From NCBI RefSeq assembly GCF_052857255.1, contig NC_135504.1, positions 140,332,121 to 140,396,120 of the forward strand: a stretch of DNA of 64,000 nt, in the 5' to 3' direction. Shown piece after piece: positions 47,002 to 58,405 of this stretch. Origin of the DNA: Amblyomma americanum (taxonomy: Eukaryota > Arthropoda > Arachnida > Ixodida > Ixodidae). Both the position numbers and the translations under genes were made by a program. The stretch's first letter is position 1. Each line of letters opens with the position of its first letter. The notes under the pieces are model-generated. The model was not told the DNA's origin, ran no database searches, and saw nothing but the letters and a program-made list of their open reading frames with translations.

Positions 47002-49142
47002 CTACACAAAACTGAATGCAGGAACGGATGCATTGGTAAAGTTGACCGCACGAGCTCCGATCATTGAACCGGAGGGAAGGCGCTTTGCACCGGAAACAAC
47101 GAGAGCGTAAGTAACGACCGTCACGAGGGCGATGATGATTGCCGAGACCGCTGCATAGGTGGCCGGGGACAAGCCGAAGATGGTTCGTCTGCGTGCGGCC
47201 CCATCGGACAATACAGAGGCAAGGCTTGCACCGATACCTGCATAACGACCCAGTGAAGCCATTCATTATTGCATTAGTACCTCTGTCGGGTGCCTGCTAT
47301 TCTGAGCCAAATACCTGTAATCGGCTGAAATATTATACCTGTACATGAAATAGTATACAACAGCTGAATCTTACCGGTACTCACTCATGGTGCAGGAACG
47401 CTGCTGCATGCATTGCTACACACATTGTTGCATACATTGCTGCATAAATTGTTGCATGCATTGCTGCATGCAATCTATGCAGAACTGCACTGAGTGGTAA
47501 ATTTTAAAAGCCGTCGCAATCGCGGCGCAAAAGCTGGCATGTCACGTGGTATATTTTTTTATTTCGCGGGCATTTACAGTGAGCAAAAAAAAAAGCTAAC
47601 GCATAATAGATCGAAAGTTAGAAACTGTTGAATCAAACCTTTTGCGGACCGTTCAACAACTTACTAATTCGGATGTTTCGTCCATCTTTATTGTTTGCAA
47701 AGTTGGTGAATTAATCTCGAGTATAATGCAATTCAGCACAATACTAAAATAGTGTAAATTGCTGCACAAAATAGCCAGCTACAGCAATCTAGTCGCGTCG
47801 TCTGGGAGTGCAGGGGCATATTTTGAAATCCTGGTTAACGTTAGCTAGGACACCCTGTACACGCCCTGTAGAAGACCGACGTGGTGAAGAAACATACTTT
47901 TCGTGATGTTTCGGCAGGGGACCGGTAGGCCGACTGAAACGTCAAGAACAGCACAAGTCCTTCGTGAACCACCTTCCGGTCCCCGGCCGAAACGTCAAGA
48001 AAAGTACAAGTGTTTCTTCACCACGTCTGTTTTCTTTCAGGCGTATTGTCAACTTCGCCATATAGTGCAGAAAAGGTTTCTAACCTTTTCTGCACTATAT
48101 GAAAAAAACTGCCTGATGCGCACCGAATTCAGACCGGCCGATTCGGCGCATGTGCTTCCGCTGTGTTTCTAGTGTTTTCTTTCGAGTATAATGGAGACTG
48201 CATTGTCATTGTTCTCACATTTTTCTTTACCTCAAAGGTTAGTAAAAACAATGGTATCCAGGAAATTTAACTGTCTCACTCTTGGACGGACACCTTAACC
48301 ATACCGTAAGGGCAGTTATGCGGGACGAGCGAGTGAAAGAAGGAAGGGAGAATAAGCGTTCGACACGGAGGGTTTCGGATTAATTTTGACCTCCTGTGGT
48401 AAGCTGGACAGGAGTAGCACTGGTAATACAGAAGCTATTGGTGCAGCGGACCGTCGGCTCATGATGCGCAAAAAGTGCCTGGCGGCTAAGTATATAAGTG
48501 TAGAGACCAACCAATGCTGCCAACTGCCTCCTACCTACATCTACGTTTCCTGCTCAGTCTTTCTCCTGTTTGGTTGACATACATCCTTCTACATGCAGTG
48601 TGCGCGCATGTTCTTGGTACGCTGTTTTCGTACACTGATTTCATGTCCCAAAACTACACACGTGCTACGAATGACGCGATAGTGGAGGGCTGCAGAGTAA
48701 TTTCAACCACTTGCGTTCATTAAGCTACACTGACGACGCGCGGCACTCGGTTGCCCTTAATTTCACGCAGTTTCTTTTATATGTCGTTTAGAATCTTACC
48801 TTTGCACCGCAGTAAATGCGAATCCAGTGGCACATCTCTGGCCGTAGCCTGCCCAGGAACGCGGCGGGTGGCACCGGCACCTGCAGTGCTGAGGAAGCTG
48901 CTTCCTCCGGGCCTTTTCCCGAGTGGTGCAGATTGCGGCGCCGTCATCTTGATCGGGTGTTCTGGTGGACTAGATAGTGCGTGGTTCTTGTCCGTCGTTC
49001 TTGAACACTCTTTGGACACTCCTCGTGACTCGCTGCTGAGTACAGCATCGTCTACGCTTTCGGTGTTGCCCTTGGTTTCGCTTGGCCCGCTGGTATCCGT
49101 AGTTTCCGATGCTTCAGCCCGTTGTTCGCTTGTGACCTCCAT
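47002..49142 (-). CDS. Two-exon gene model: type II single-pass membrane protein, family unknown
   Basis: Exon 1 is 49142-48800 and exon 2 is 47237-47002; together 579 nt, 192 residues. Exon 1 starts at an ATG with a good context (TAAATGG, with a stop codon directly upstream) and ends at AAAG|GTAAGA, a strong donor. Exon 2 follows ATGCAG|GT, with a TACTAAT branch-like sequence about 40 bp upstream. The phases match (one leftover base plus two). Residues 1-114 are Ser/Thr/Glu/Pro-rich and disordered-looking. RRR at 130-132 precedes a hydrophobic helix at about 142-163, then NFT and NAS glycosylation sequons at 180 and 183, giving N-in/C-out topology. Such N-termini occur on membrane metallopeptidases and other type II enzymes. 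Exon 2 may really continue by splicing before its stop; no strong donor was seen. Confidence 0.5.
47395..47475 (+). repeat. Degenerate 12-13-bp tandem repeat (CATTGCTGCATG-like)
   Basis: Six or seven imperfect units of TTGCTGCATGCA type, alternating GCTGCATG and GTTGCATA, within the intron of the 47002-49142 model. Confidence 0.75.
47878..48027. repeat. Inverted and direct repeats resembling Penelope-type terminal units
   Basis: A unit with GGTCCCC, then CCGAAACGTCAAGAA and ending TTTCTTCACCACGTC, is present inverted at 47878-47925 and direct at 47976-48027, with a partial direct unit (CTGAAACGTCAAGAAC) at 47935-47955. Such repeated terminal units are known in Penelope-like elements. No RT or GIY-YIG coding sequence is adjacent, so the assignment is tentative. 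Confidence 0.4.
48060..48102. repeat. Perfect hairpin: 20-bp stem, 3-base loop
   Basis: 48060-48079 and 48083-48102 are exact reverse complements around TCT. It lies in the intron of the 47002-49142 model. Confidence 0.93.
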
Positions 49143-50104
49143 TTACCCAGTGCGTTTTCTTTGTCCTCCTCGTCTATGGTTCACGCTTCTTGGTGCACTC
49201 CGGGAGGCTCTACATCCAACGAACCCATCCACTGATCTGCAGTATCTGCGCGTAGATACGTGCAGATACTGCAAAATAAGGTATTTGGCAGAGCAGGATT
49301 GCTCGGAACAAAAGTAGCTAACTGCCAAATCATAAAGAGAGAAATTCTCGCTTCGCTGAGACCCGCACAAGGGAGTCTAACGAAGAGCTTAGCAGACTAG
49401 CTGAATTGAGACAAAACACGTGCAGCAAGTTTAGCAACAAGAAGACTAAGCTATTTTCCTCTATAGCACCACCGGAAGGAAACAAAAGCATGAAGTGCAT
49501 TGTTCAAAAGACTTGTGGCGTCTATCAAGGCGCATCTTTATGCTATACAGTATTGCTCGCTCGGCTTGAATCACCACTTTCGCTGCTTTACGTGACACCG
49601 CTTTCAGCCTCTTCTAATTTCGTAGTGGGCATTGCGCAAGGAGCCCGGAACACGTGGGGGGGGGGGGGGGGGGGGAGGGGGGCTAGGGGGTGGTTGCCCC
49701 GAACATTTTTCAGAGGGGGCAGCATGGTTGTGCCACTTGGAACCAAGCTGAACGTATGACATTTCAGTGTACAAGCATTGAGCTGTGCACTATCATGCAA
49801 CTTGCTGATGACATGCACAGTATGGGCTGAATAGGTAGTAAATTAACAAGCTGTTCTTGTTTCAATTTCTTGGTCATTATAACTTTTTAGAGTAGTGCCT
49901 GCAGTGCTAGGACCTTGCTCTTCTTATTTCAAGCGGCAGTGGTCAGTGATCTACATTTCCCGCCTTTGCCACCCGTTCATCAAGATTTGTCTTCACACTT
50001 GCACATATAAAACCAGCTGTTTCAACTTGATAGCGTTAAGGAGCTCCTGTCGCAGAAAAGCCAGGGTCCGCGTTGTTTGCGTTGTAACACGGTAAACTGA
50101 AAAT
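49143..50104. other. No gene; 20-G run at 49656-49675
   Basis: Presumed 5' flank of the minus-strand membrane-protein model. It holds a homopolymer of 20 G, then A, G6, CTA and G5 (49656-49691), which could form G-quadruplexes or be a sequencing-difficult tract. Nothing else is supported. Confidence 0.5.
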
Positions 50105-50190
50105 AAAAAAAAATTCTTGGAGGTACGAGCAATCGAACCCAGGTCTCTCAGATTGCGAGATGTACTCGTGCAGAACATGCTATGGAGGCT
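50105..50190 (-). mobile_element. tRNA-derived SINE fragment or degenerate tRNA relic
   Basis: The minus strand contains GGGTTCGATTGC, close to the internal B-box of tRNA promoters, in a tRNA-like setting, followed by an A-rich stretch (T-rich on this strand). The A-box is not clear and no cloverleaf can be drawn with confidence. Confidence 0.35.
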
Positions 50191-53100
50191 GTTTTTTTTC
50201 TTGCATAGAAGTACACCCCCTTCCCTTGACAGACTTCAAGTCCGACTTAGTCAGGTCACGTCCCGCAACCCGTTATACATAATCAAATCAGCATCCTACT
50301 GTCACTTTGCCCGCACATCAAAAATCCGGGACACACACGTAGGCACCGAGGAAAGGGAGCCAGGCAAGAGGTAGATCCTGCTCAGCATATACCCCCCGCA
50401 CCATATAGCACACTTCTCCCTGAACAGCAACTTCGATGAACGTGGCGGCTCTGTGTGGCGAACTGTCATGCGGCTCTTCCACAGGCTAAACATTTCCATG
50501 AGCCCTAATAGACCGCATGGCACCTAGAACCTTGTTGGTTCGAAATCAATGAAAGTGGACCTAGTGAATGCGTTGTAGTTTTTTACTTCATAAAATGTCT
50601 TTGTGTACTGATGCGTGTGTGAGTAATACCCTGGCAGTGCTGGAACTCGCTGTCGCGTTCCAATCTTGAAGCTTAAGCGTCCTCCAATTTTTCATCGGAG
50701 GTCTGTCATGTTCGGTGACAGAGGTTGCAGTTTCGAACAGCTGCTTGTGCAGCTGGTAGCCATTCGACACTCATATAAGATCTCCTTGACAACAGCCCTC
50801 GAAATTACTCGTATTGTAAGGTCCGCAGCTAGCTTTCTGGAGTAGAAGAGTCCACACGCCTTTGCTGTTATTTTGTTGTGTATGGTTTCATGCGTCAATC
50901 CATAGAGGTTAGCGTCATAGTCGCCAGGTCCCCATGCGTCAGTGCAGATGTTACACAGGTCTCAGCCGAGCAGCAAAGTGGCAGTAACTGATCTGAAATG
51001 CGTGAATACTGATGCAAAGCATTTTTATGGTTTTTGTTCATTGTTCAAAGCTGCAGGCGCATGCATTATCGTTTTGTTTGTGATCCAAGACCTGACAGGA
51101 TTTATCTAGATTATCTTCGCCCATACGGAGCCATTTCTATGCTGTTCCAGGCTGCTGTTAACACTTTGCAAGTCGTATCTCGAAATTACTTTGCCGACCT
51201 CAAATTGAGGACGGCCTATAGGCCTTGCTCATGGAGAGCCCTGGAAAGGCTCATTGAGAGCAGCAGTCAAGTATGTGCACATAAATATAACATAATGTAT
51301 GAGCATTCACTGTTGAACATGCCAGACTGGCGTGTGCACGACCATGTCTTGTGGGAATTGGTCCTGCATATCTCAGTGTGTAGTGTCTATCGTGGAAGTG
51401 AAACCAGCCCTTTTCAATCATTCGGTGTAGAAGCTTGCAGCTGAAGCTGCTTTTCTTTGCAGATGCAGCCAGCAGCAGCAGCAGCAGCGGCGGCCGCTGC
51501 TCATACTGTCGTCGCCGCTGAGGAATCAGCTGCGCTATAACAGGCGGCAGCCACCTTGCAGCACGAAGCATCTGCAGCACAACAGGTGGCAGCTGTTGGC
51601 AGAAGGCTCGGCCCGCCATCAGATGCTCGAAGACTACGTCGGCCTACTGGCCCTGCTGCTCCGGAACTATATACAACCGCCGAACCAATCGCCTTAGATC
51701 TGTTTTTTTTTCACTGTTTTTTTCGAACTTCTTCCAGCCACAGAAGGCGTGCTGTTACTATTTGTTTTGTTTCCAGCGTTTGCCAGGCAGAAGTTGCACA
51801 TATATTCCAATTTTCACTTTTTCCTCCCAGCTTCTGTGAGCTGGAGAAGTTGCCCTTTAGTCCCATCGTTTTAGAACTGCAGATTGGGCTAGTTGGTGTG
51901 GTTGTATAGTGCTGGTTTGTGTGTCTCGTCTCTTAATTCGTCTGTGTGTGTTTGCGCTGTTGAACCACCGCTATCCATTGTTTTAGTTGCGTTCTCTCAG
52001 GTGCACAAGATACGTTATGTATTCTCGTTCTTTGCCTTTTTTCCTACCTTGTATAAGGCGTATGAGCTGTTCTATTTGTAACTCTCTTGTCCGCATGTTT
52101 TTTTCTGTGTATAGCTGCTGGCGGGTGTACATTTGATGCGCATCCCTTGCAACTGTGATTTTTACACTTCGATGTACAGGTATACAAATTTGTTGGTTTT
52201 CTACGTAGGTTTAATATCCCGAAGCAACATGTTGCCTGTCAGGGATGGTGTTGTGCAGGGCTCCGGATTAATTAAGACTGATGTGCGCTGGCAGCGCTCA
52301 GCACACTGGTGCAGTCTGCATTTCGCCTATATGGAGACACGCCCGTCATGGCACGGATGTTGCGATGCAACAATCATTGAACTGCACTAGTCGCCCACCT
52401 TCATGCTGCATCATCTGGTATATCTAAAAATTTGTGCATTGTACATGCTTTGCTATTTCAGTTAAATCTATTATGACCGCTGTCCGTTGCAACAGCTGCA
52501 CGTTGCTCTAGTCGTTTACCCTATTTTAACACTGATGTGCAAATGCGGCTTTTCTGCTTATGCATCATGTGCCAGAGCTGTGATACTTAACACCATGTAA
52601 ATTTCTAGGCAGTGACGAACTGTTCTTTTCTGTAACCTCTGCGTAGTACATGTTGTGCATCACGTGACAAGGCTTAGTGTGTTAAATCAGTGCAATTTTT
52701 TTAATACAGTACGTGCGTTATTGCACTTTCCGTACGAGACTGACTAATTGTGCACGCAGAATATATATGATTAAAAATGTGTGCGTGTCGCCTTTTAATT
52801 TAAAAACACCATGAACGTTTGTTGTCTCGTTCGAGCGAAACGCTTTATTTCTGCAATGCCACACATGCACACCCACGTAACCTGTGACCGCACGCAACTG
52901 TTCCAGGCTGCAGTGTGATGGCAGCGGAGAGGCAGGTGGTTTTACCTGGTTGCACTAAAACGCTTCATTCATGCACTGACACACACACACACACATGGTG
53001 CCTACAGTCAACACTTTCAGGGCCTGCAAGGTGACCGCAGCGAAGAGGCATATGGGTTCACGCGAGCAGCGGTGAAGGAAGCTGCACGATCACACTTTTC
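50191..53100. other. No assigned gene; CAG-repeat segment at 51459-51700
   Basis: Mostly unassigned. At 51459 a good acceptor-like sequence (GCTTTTCTTTGCAG) precedes an Ala/Gln-rich open segment from a CAG/GCG repeat, but a TAA at about 51537 interrupts it. This may be a decayed exon of a DNA-transposon or host regulatory gene. Other open frames (51034-51444, 52133-52390) show no motif. Confidence 0.3.
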
Positions 53101-53389
53101 ACTTGTCGGACACGCTCTTTCGATACTTAGTTCGGGCTCTGCAGTGACTGCGTGATATACTGCTGAATAAATAGAGGGTAAACTGGCAAGTGGACTATCC
53201 GTGAAGGGGCAGCGGGTTTGAGCACTTGCTTCTTTTGCACTGCAGGCTTCCAGGCACGCGAAGGCAGCAAGTGGCAGGAGTTGTGGTCTTTGGCTACCGC
53301 GCTGGGTGAGACTGACGCGGAAACCGCCGACGTACCATGCGAATGTAGTCTAGCCTCTGGCGACGTGTTCTTCGGAGCAGGCCGACAAC

Positions 53390-53650
53390 ACTGTTCCTCG
53401 TGGCTGCACCTGCAGGTAGGCCAAGCGAGTTCCCGTGCCTCGCAAGAAGCCGTCTGGCAGAGGCAGCCTATTGTCATCTGGGCCAGTGGCGGCTTCTTCA
53501 TCTGCTGGAATGGGGTCATCCAAAAAGAGGTTGTACAGCGCGCCACGCGCTGCGACGATGCACGTCGCACGCTCCGGTTCGTATTGGAGCGAATAGCGTG
53601 CTCAACCATCGATCCCATGGAGGCTTGTGCCACGTTATACAGCCCCTCTG
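53390..53650 (-). pseudogene. PIF/Harbinger nuclease C-terminal remnant
   Basis: One minus-strand frame reads ARYSLQYEPERATCIVAARGALYNLFLDD and then an acidic run (PADEEAATGPDDN), ending in a stop near 53372. Harbinger nucleases end with a segment of the type RYSL.Y.P..A..IV.A...LHN followed by acidic residues; the His of LHN is Tyr here. Upstream catalytic parts are absent. The longer plus-strand and other minus-strand frames over this span are shadows. Confidence 0.45.
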
Positions 53651-53984
53651 GAGGCGCAGCACTTCGGTGGCCTGGCATCGGTGCTATTAGCCAGGGCTCA
53701 AGCGGCTAGTCCCAGTTCTCTGCGTAACGAAAAATGACGCGCAGTTAACCATGCCCTTTGCTGTCGCTGATTTCAACACCATTTAAGCACGCTCTACTAT
53801 ACAATGCAAGACTCGCATCACGTATCTCAGTGGCACGTTTTTAAAACCATGGCATTCACAGCATATAATGCATGATTGAGATTTTTATGTAACCGCCGCT
53901 GCAAGACCAGCCTTGTAACTTCTAACTGGAGATTGTGTTGCGAAAGATCTCTGTCTCATCAGACGGGCTCGGTTGGCCTGAGCC

Positions 53985-54400
53985 TGTAAAGCAAGCCAAA
54001 GGCTGGTTGAGGTTGGGTTCTCAGTAACATGGGTGTTCTCTCACCCGAGGTGACCCTATTGAAAATAGGGCTAATCTGTGCTCCCTAAAGAGGGTACGGC
54101 GCCTCGGGGTTGACGGTTGTTTGGAGGTGGTGAACCACGGCTCCAACCAGAACATTGGCAGTTTCGCTGATGATAGACTGGATTGACTGAGCCGTCTGGG
54201 CTCGGCTGCCGAACCAGAGAGTTTGGCTACCTGGTGGCAATCCAAGTCTGCGACAGGGCTGTGGAGTACTAGGTTAGCTCCCAGGCCGAGTAACGCTGGG
54301 AAGGGTAGCGTCATCCTGTAACCTAGCGGGGGGCGGGCTTCGGCGATGAAGGCCCTAGGTGTAACGCCGGGAGTACCCTGTCGAAAATTTCCATACAACG
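53985..54400 (-). repeat. Probable interspersed repeat, unclassified
   Basis: A 125-residue minus-strand frame (54398-54021) that is Pro/Leu/Arg-rich, without known domains, in sequence unlike its flanks. It could be a LINE 5' UTR or a non-autonomous element. No second copy is in the window. Confidence 0.25.
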
Positions 54401-54424
54401 GAGAAAGCGGATCTATACATACGG

Positions 54425-54600
54425 AATAATGGAACTACGGACTCCACAGTGTACGGTTATCCGCGTTCATCCGTACTTGAAGGATACGTATGGACTCCCA
54501 CCTGTTATGGACTCCATACAGTTGAACTGAATGGACTCCACAGCAGTCCGTAAGCGGTGGACTCCACATATTTGTGTGGAATCCGCACTACCATGCGGCT
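54425..54600 (+). repeat. Dispersed TGGACTCCA motif cluster
   Basis: GGACTCC occurs at least five times in about 140 bp (GGACTCCACAG twice, GGACTCCCAC, GGACTCCATAC, GGACTCCACAT), with irregular spacing. It is not a simple tandem array. Confidence 0.65.
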
Positions 54601-55072
54601 AGGGAGATTAAACCCGGATTACAATTGCACACTGTGGGAATGCAACAACAAGCATGCAGCTTTTAGCAATATAAGGCAACTATGCAGTCCTTCAAAGATA
54701 TATGTCTTGAATATTGCTTGCAGAAGTAAAAATTCACGATGACACTGAAATATGTAATAGACAAAATTTTGTGGGATGCAGATTCGAGAAAAAAATTTTT
54801 GCCTCAATATGCAGTCAGGAGGTATTTTTGCAGATGGAGCACGCATGTGCCCTCACGCTTCACTGATTTTGATTGTGACTTGCTTAATTCGCCTGAAGAA
54901 ATATTTCTTTTTCCGCGAACCCACATCATGCAAACTTTTATCCATATATGACTCCACATGTATGTGTTGACATGCATGAACAGCACTCACTACCAGTGTA
55001 AGTGCTGCTGAAATGTACAGCTATACAAAGTACTTTAAATATCTTTAATACATGCATATATCTAGCCAGAGC

Positions 55073-58000
55073 TCAATTTTTTAGAACTTTCAGCATGTCA
55101 CCGAGAGAACGATTGATGCTGCGCAAGCGCTCCTCCCTCGCCTTGCTGCTGGGATGGTGCTCAATGTACATCTCGAAGGCAGCTGAAAACAGTAAAAAAT
55201 AACTTACTACACAATGTTTTGAAAACTGATGCAATCTATGCGCTTTTTATAAGATGAAAAAATGGACCCTTATAATTAATTTGCACTATATTGATTCAGA
55301 AATAACATGCTACAAACTGTTTCTTGCGCAGTATGCTTTTAAAGGGTTACAAGTGTCGTCACCATAGCAGAGAAAGTTATTTCTCTATGGTTAGTTACAG
55401 GTTTGGAACTACAATTATAGAATCACCAAATAAACTTCATGAAAAGTATTATATGCAACTCCAAGGACCAAGTGTTAATGTATTATAGTCTTCAAATATG
55501 TGAATGAGAAGAAAGCACCATGCAGAGAAAATGCTTTACAATAAATAACCTTACTTCGGAGAGCTTTGACTTTTTCGGGCGTAAGAGCCCGCCTCCGTGG
55601 TAGCTCAGAAGCTCCCTCTTTGTGCAGGAAACGGTGGCAGGGCCTACCGATTATACTCCTATTATAGAGCTCCTTCATACCCCATAAAGCCTTTGCCATT
55701 TCCCGCACAAAGAGAGAGTCCTTGGGCTGTGTCAGAAGGTAATTCCATTTCCCTCTAGGGAGGGTCACCCCACAGGCTAAGTGCACCTACAAAAATTTGG
55801 AACAAGTAAGGTCAGACACACTAAGAAAAAGCGCATCATGAAGTAAAATATTGGTTACTGATAATCAACGAAAACGGTTTTATGCTTCATAAAGTGCTAA
55901 TGTGAACCATAGTGCATGCGGCAGCTGGGCTACGATAAGGAATAAGAGGAAGTTATGAACTGTAGACCACAACAGTTCCGAAGCGTGAAGAAATGCAGGC
56001 CACCAGCGCAGCCCAAACAACTCTTTCTCACTCTTGTTTAGTTGCTCATCATAACAGGTACCAAAAGTGACTGCTTTTGAGCTTCTTTTACGGGTGATAC
56101 ACTGATCCAAAAGTTCTATACAAGCACATCCCTCTTGTGAGCCATCTCCAGTTAACCCCCCTGAAACGAAATCCGAACAAAATATTTCTAATTCCCTGTT
56201 AGCTAGCCATAGAAGTCAATGCAACAAAGTTCTTGCCACAACGAACCATTTTTCAGGCTTGTTTTCACTTCAAAAAAATCTTCGTTCAGTGGAGCTGGGG
56301 CTTGAAAATTCATTTTACGATAACATAGGCAAAATTAACACCAACTGTTGTAAATTTTCGTACATCCCCACCACTAACAACAAAAAATAAAATTAATGGG
56401 TGATGATTATCAGACCTGAACATTCTTTCCAAGCTCTTCCTGACTGTCAGGCTTTGTTAATTTGCCTGATGGCCTGAATATTATTCCATTTTAATAAAGC
56501 TGCGAGTAGAAATGAAAATCTCTATTCTGTACCTCCTCGTTTTCTTTTCCTCCGTTCTGTACATCAATCTCTACATCGCCTCTTGGGACCCCTTGCTGCT
56601 CCTGGGCGACTTCCAATACAGTGGGCATAGAAATCTGCACCTGTAAAAACAAAATTGTCATTTCAGTTCCAAATTATTGTGCATAGGTATTCATCAAGAA
56701 TCAGCAAGTAAAGTGCACTATTATCATTTATTTAAATTTTAATTAAGGTTAGTCACAGTGTTAGGTCATGTGCTATGCCAGCAAATTATGTGATAGCACC
56801 TTTGCAATAAGCAGGCATACTGAGTAAAGCATGATAAGGCAGTAGGCTAATACCCCTGTCACACTAACAAATATCACTTCACTTTATTTTCCTTAAAGAT
56901 CCCAAATGGGGTGTTACGTAAAGGGTGGAAAATACATGTGCAGCGTTGACAGCAGTCATAAACGATAATGGACAAGTTATGGCAGCGATATGATAGTGAA
57001 GGCCATTCCAGTCAGTTGCTACTTGACGAAATAATGAGTTGGTAAAGACGTTGGCACGGGCACGCAGGTGCAGAACTTGAAGAGGGTGGCCGATGCGATG
57101 ACTGTGCGCATCGCATCGAAGTGACTGTGCGCATAGCGGGGTAGATACGACAGGTTTTAGGACATTATTAACATAAACGTGAGGCTACCGTGGAGTAATT
57201 GCCGGCAGAATAAGCAAGGCTAATCCCACCTGTATCATTCAACACCTGAACTCAACTCATGGGATCTGCGTGGTGGTGGTGCCCAGATGTATGGTTTTTG
57301 TCTTAAATGTCACTAAATTAATGTCATTCAGTCTCTTTCGGACCTACATGGTAAAAAATGTCATTTGCAAATGATGGTAATGACAATTGGAGAAAGAAAA
57401 TGTCAAATTAAAAGACTTCAGCGCCCATAATATGTGCTTGAAATTGTTGCGTACTGTTTCAAAAGCTGTTAAGAACATTTCTGGGAAATATTAAGGCTTC
57501 AAATATTATTTCTGGTCATTATGTAGCATTTAAATTTAGCCATCAAAAGCCAAGCCAAGGACAAAGTCAACCACACTTAATTTTGATAAATGTAAACACA
57601 AAATGGCTGACATGGCACGGTGAAGCGCAGACCATTGAAATAACTTCCAAACGGTGAAGCACTCAGTTACAGCTTTAAGTACTTCCCAGCCAATCGAACA
57701 TCGAACGCCAGCCAACAATCTATAAAAATGCCCCCAGACAAAACTCGAGCATTCCCATTAGAATAACTTTTGAATTAATAGTAATAACCACCGCTGTAAC
57801 AAATGTATTTTTGAGGAGATGCCAGCTATCCGTCCCATCATTCTGTGTAGAGTAATTAAAATGGTATTCGCGCATCTTGCAGCAGACAACGGCACTGTCA
57901 GTTTATGACAGCTCAGCTAGGCTGCTTCAATATGGCTGTTGCTGTCAGGGGGAGGGGCTTAGAGCCGATAAATTTAATTGAAATTGCCAGCCCAAATGCG

Positions 58001-58150
58001 CAAGTAGAGCTCTACATCTTTTTTAGGTATGCATAACAACGTTGTGGCTCGTACCTGCAATGTAAAACTACGATTTTTTCGTAGACCACGTCTTGACTCC
58101 TTTAAGACGTCGATTCTACGTTTTGTCCGCATTGGGAACAAGGCTCCCAT
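55073..58150 (-). CDS. BEN-domain protein, complete four-exon gene
   Basis: Exons: 58150-58055, 56640-56533, 55786-55555, 55182-55073; 546 nt, 181 residues. Start: ATG in a strong context (AATATGG) with an upstream in-frame stop. Donors: TTGCAG|GTACGA, GAG|GTACAG, CGAA|GTAAGG. Acceptors: TTTTTACAG, TTTTTGTAG, CTGTTTTCAG. All phases agree. Exon 1 (1-32) is very basic (TKRRIDVLKESRRGLRKNR), probably nuclear-localising. Exon 2 (33-68) is acidic. Exon 3 (69-145) is a BEN domain: GVTLPRGKWNYL, SLFVREMAKALWG, LYNRSIIG, RRRALTPEKVKALR. Exon 4 adds a helix (MYIEHHPSSKAREERLRSIN) and the stop TGA 55075-55073. BEN domains bind DNA and partners in chromatin repression. The protein is short, essentially one domain. 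Target genes are unknown. Confidence 0.82.
55555..55786 (-). CDS. BEN-domain exon (third exon of the 55073-58150 gene)
   Basis: 232 bp between TTTTTGTAG| and |GTAAGG. It holds nearly the whole BEN fold: an opening VHLACGV strand, the SLFVREMAKALWG helix, the NRSIIGR segment, and the LTPEKVKALR helix start. The next exon completes the last helix in phase. Confidence 0.85.
56868..57310 (-). mobile_element. CR1/Jockey-like LINE 3' end fragment in a BEN-gene intron
   Basis: Similar in sequence and direction to 1957-2300 (shared ACTTTATTTTCCTTAAAGATCCC-like start, GTTGGCACGGGCACG segment, GGTGCCCAGATGTATGG segment). It carries an extra stretch at about 57110-57235, with a short palindromic GATGCGATG...CATCGCATC near 57085. 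It is 5'-truncated and decayed. Confidence 0.65.
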
Positions 58151-58405
58151 ATTGAAGCCGAAATGTCGCTGTCTTCGTTCTTTTTGTCGGCATCATTTAT
58201 TTTTTGTCATGCATCATCCTGACCAGATGGGTTTCCGTCTAGCTCTTGACTTCAATATTCTAAAAATACACTGCCAATGTACGTTTCCACGAACTATAGA
58301 TAGGGCTGCTAGCTTTCTTTCGTGAAGAATCCTGATTTAAATAAGAGCTTGTTTCCAAATACAGTCAGGCGTACATTATAACAGCCAAATAGTTATAATG
58401 AACAG

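Noticed and set aside
47878..48027. Functional hammerhead ribozyme
   Set aside because: The CUGAUGA-type core is absent in every unit; kept only as a low-interest relic hypothesis.
50105..50190. Functional tRNA gene
   Set aside because: B-box-like only; no clear A-box or cloverleaf.
51034..51444. 136-residue plus-strand frame
   Set aside because: No domain, no splice support, AT-rich context.
53218..53709. 163-residue plus-strand and 183-residue minus-strand frames
   Set aside because: The recognisable Harbinger motif lies in a third frame; these two are shadows.
58029..58325. 98-residue plus-strand frame
   Set aside because: Antisense to the first BEN exon and its 5' region.
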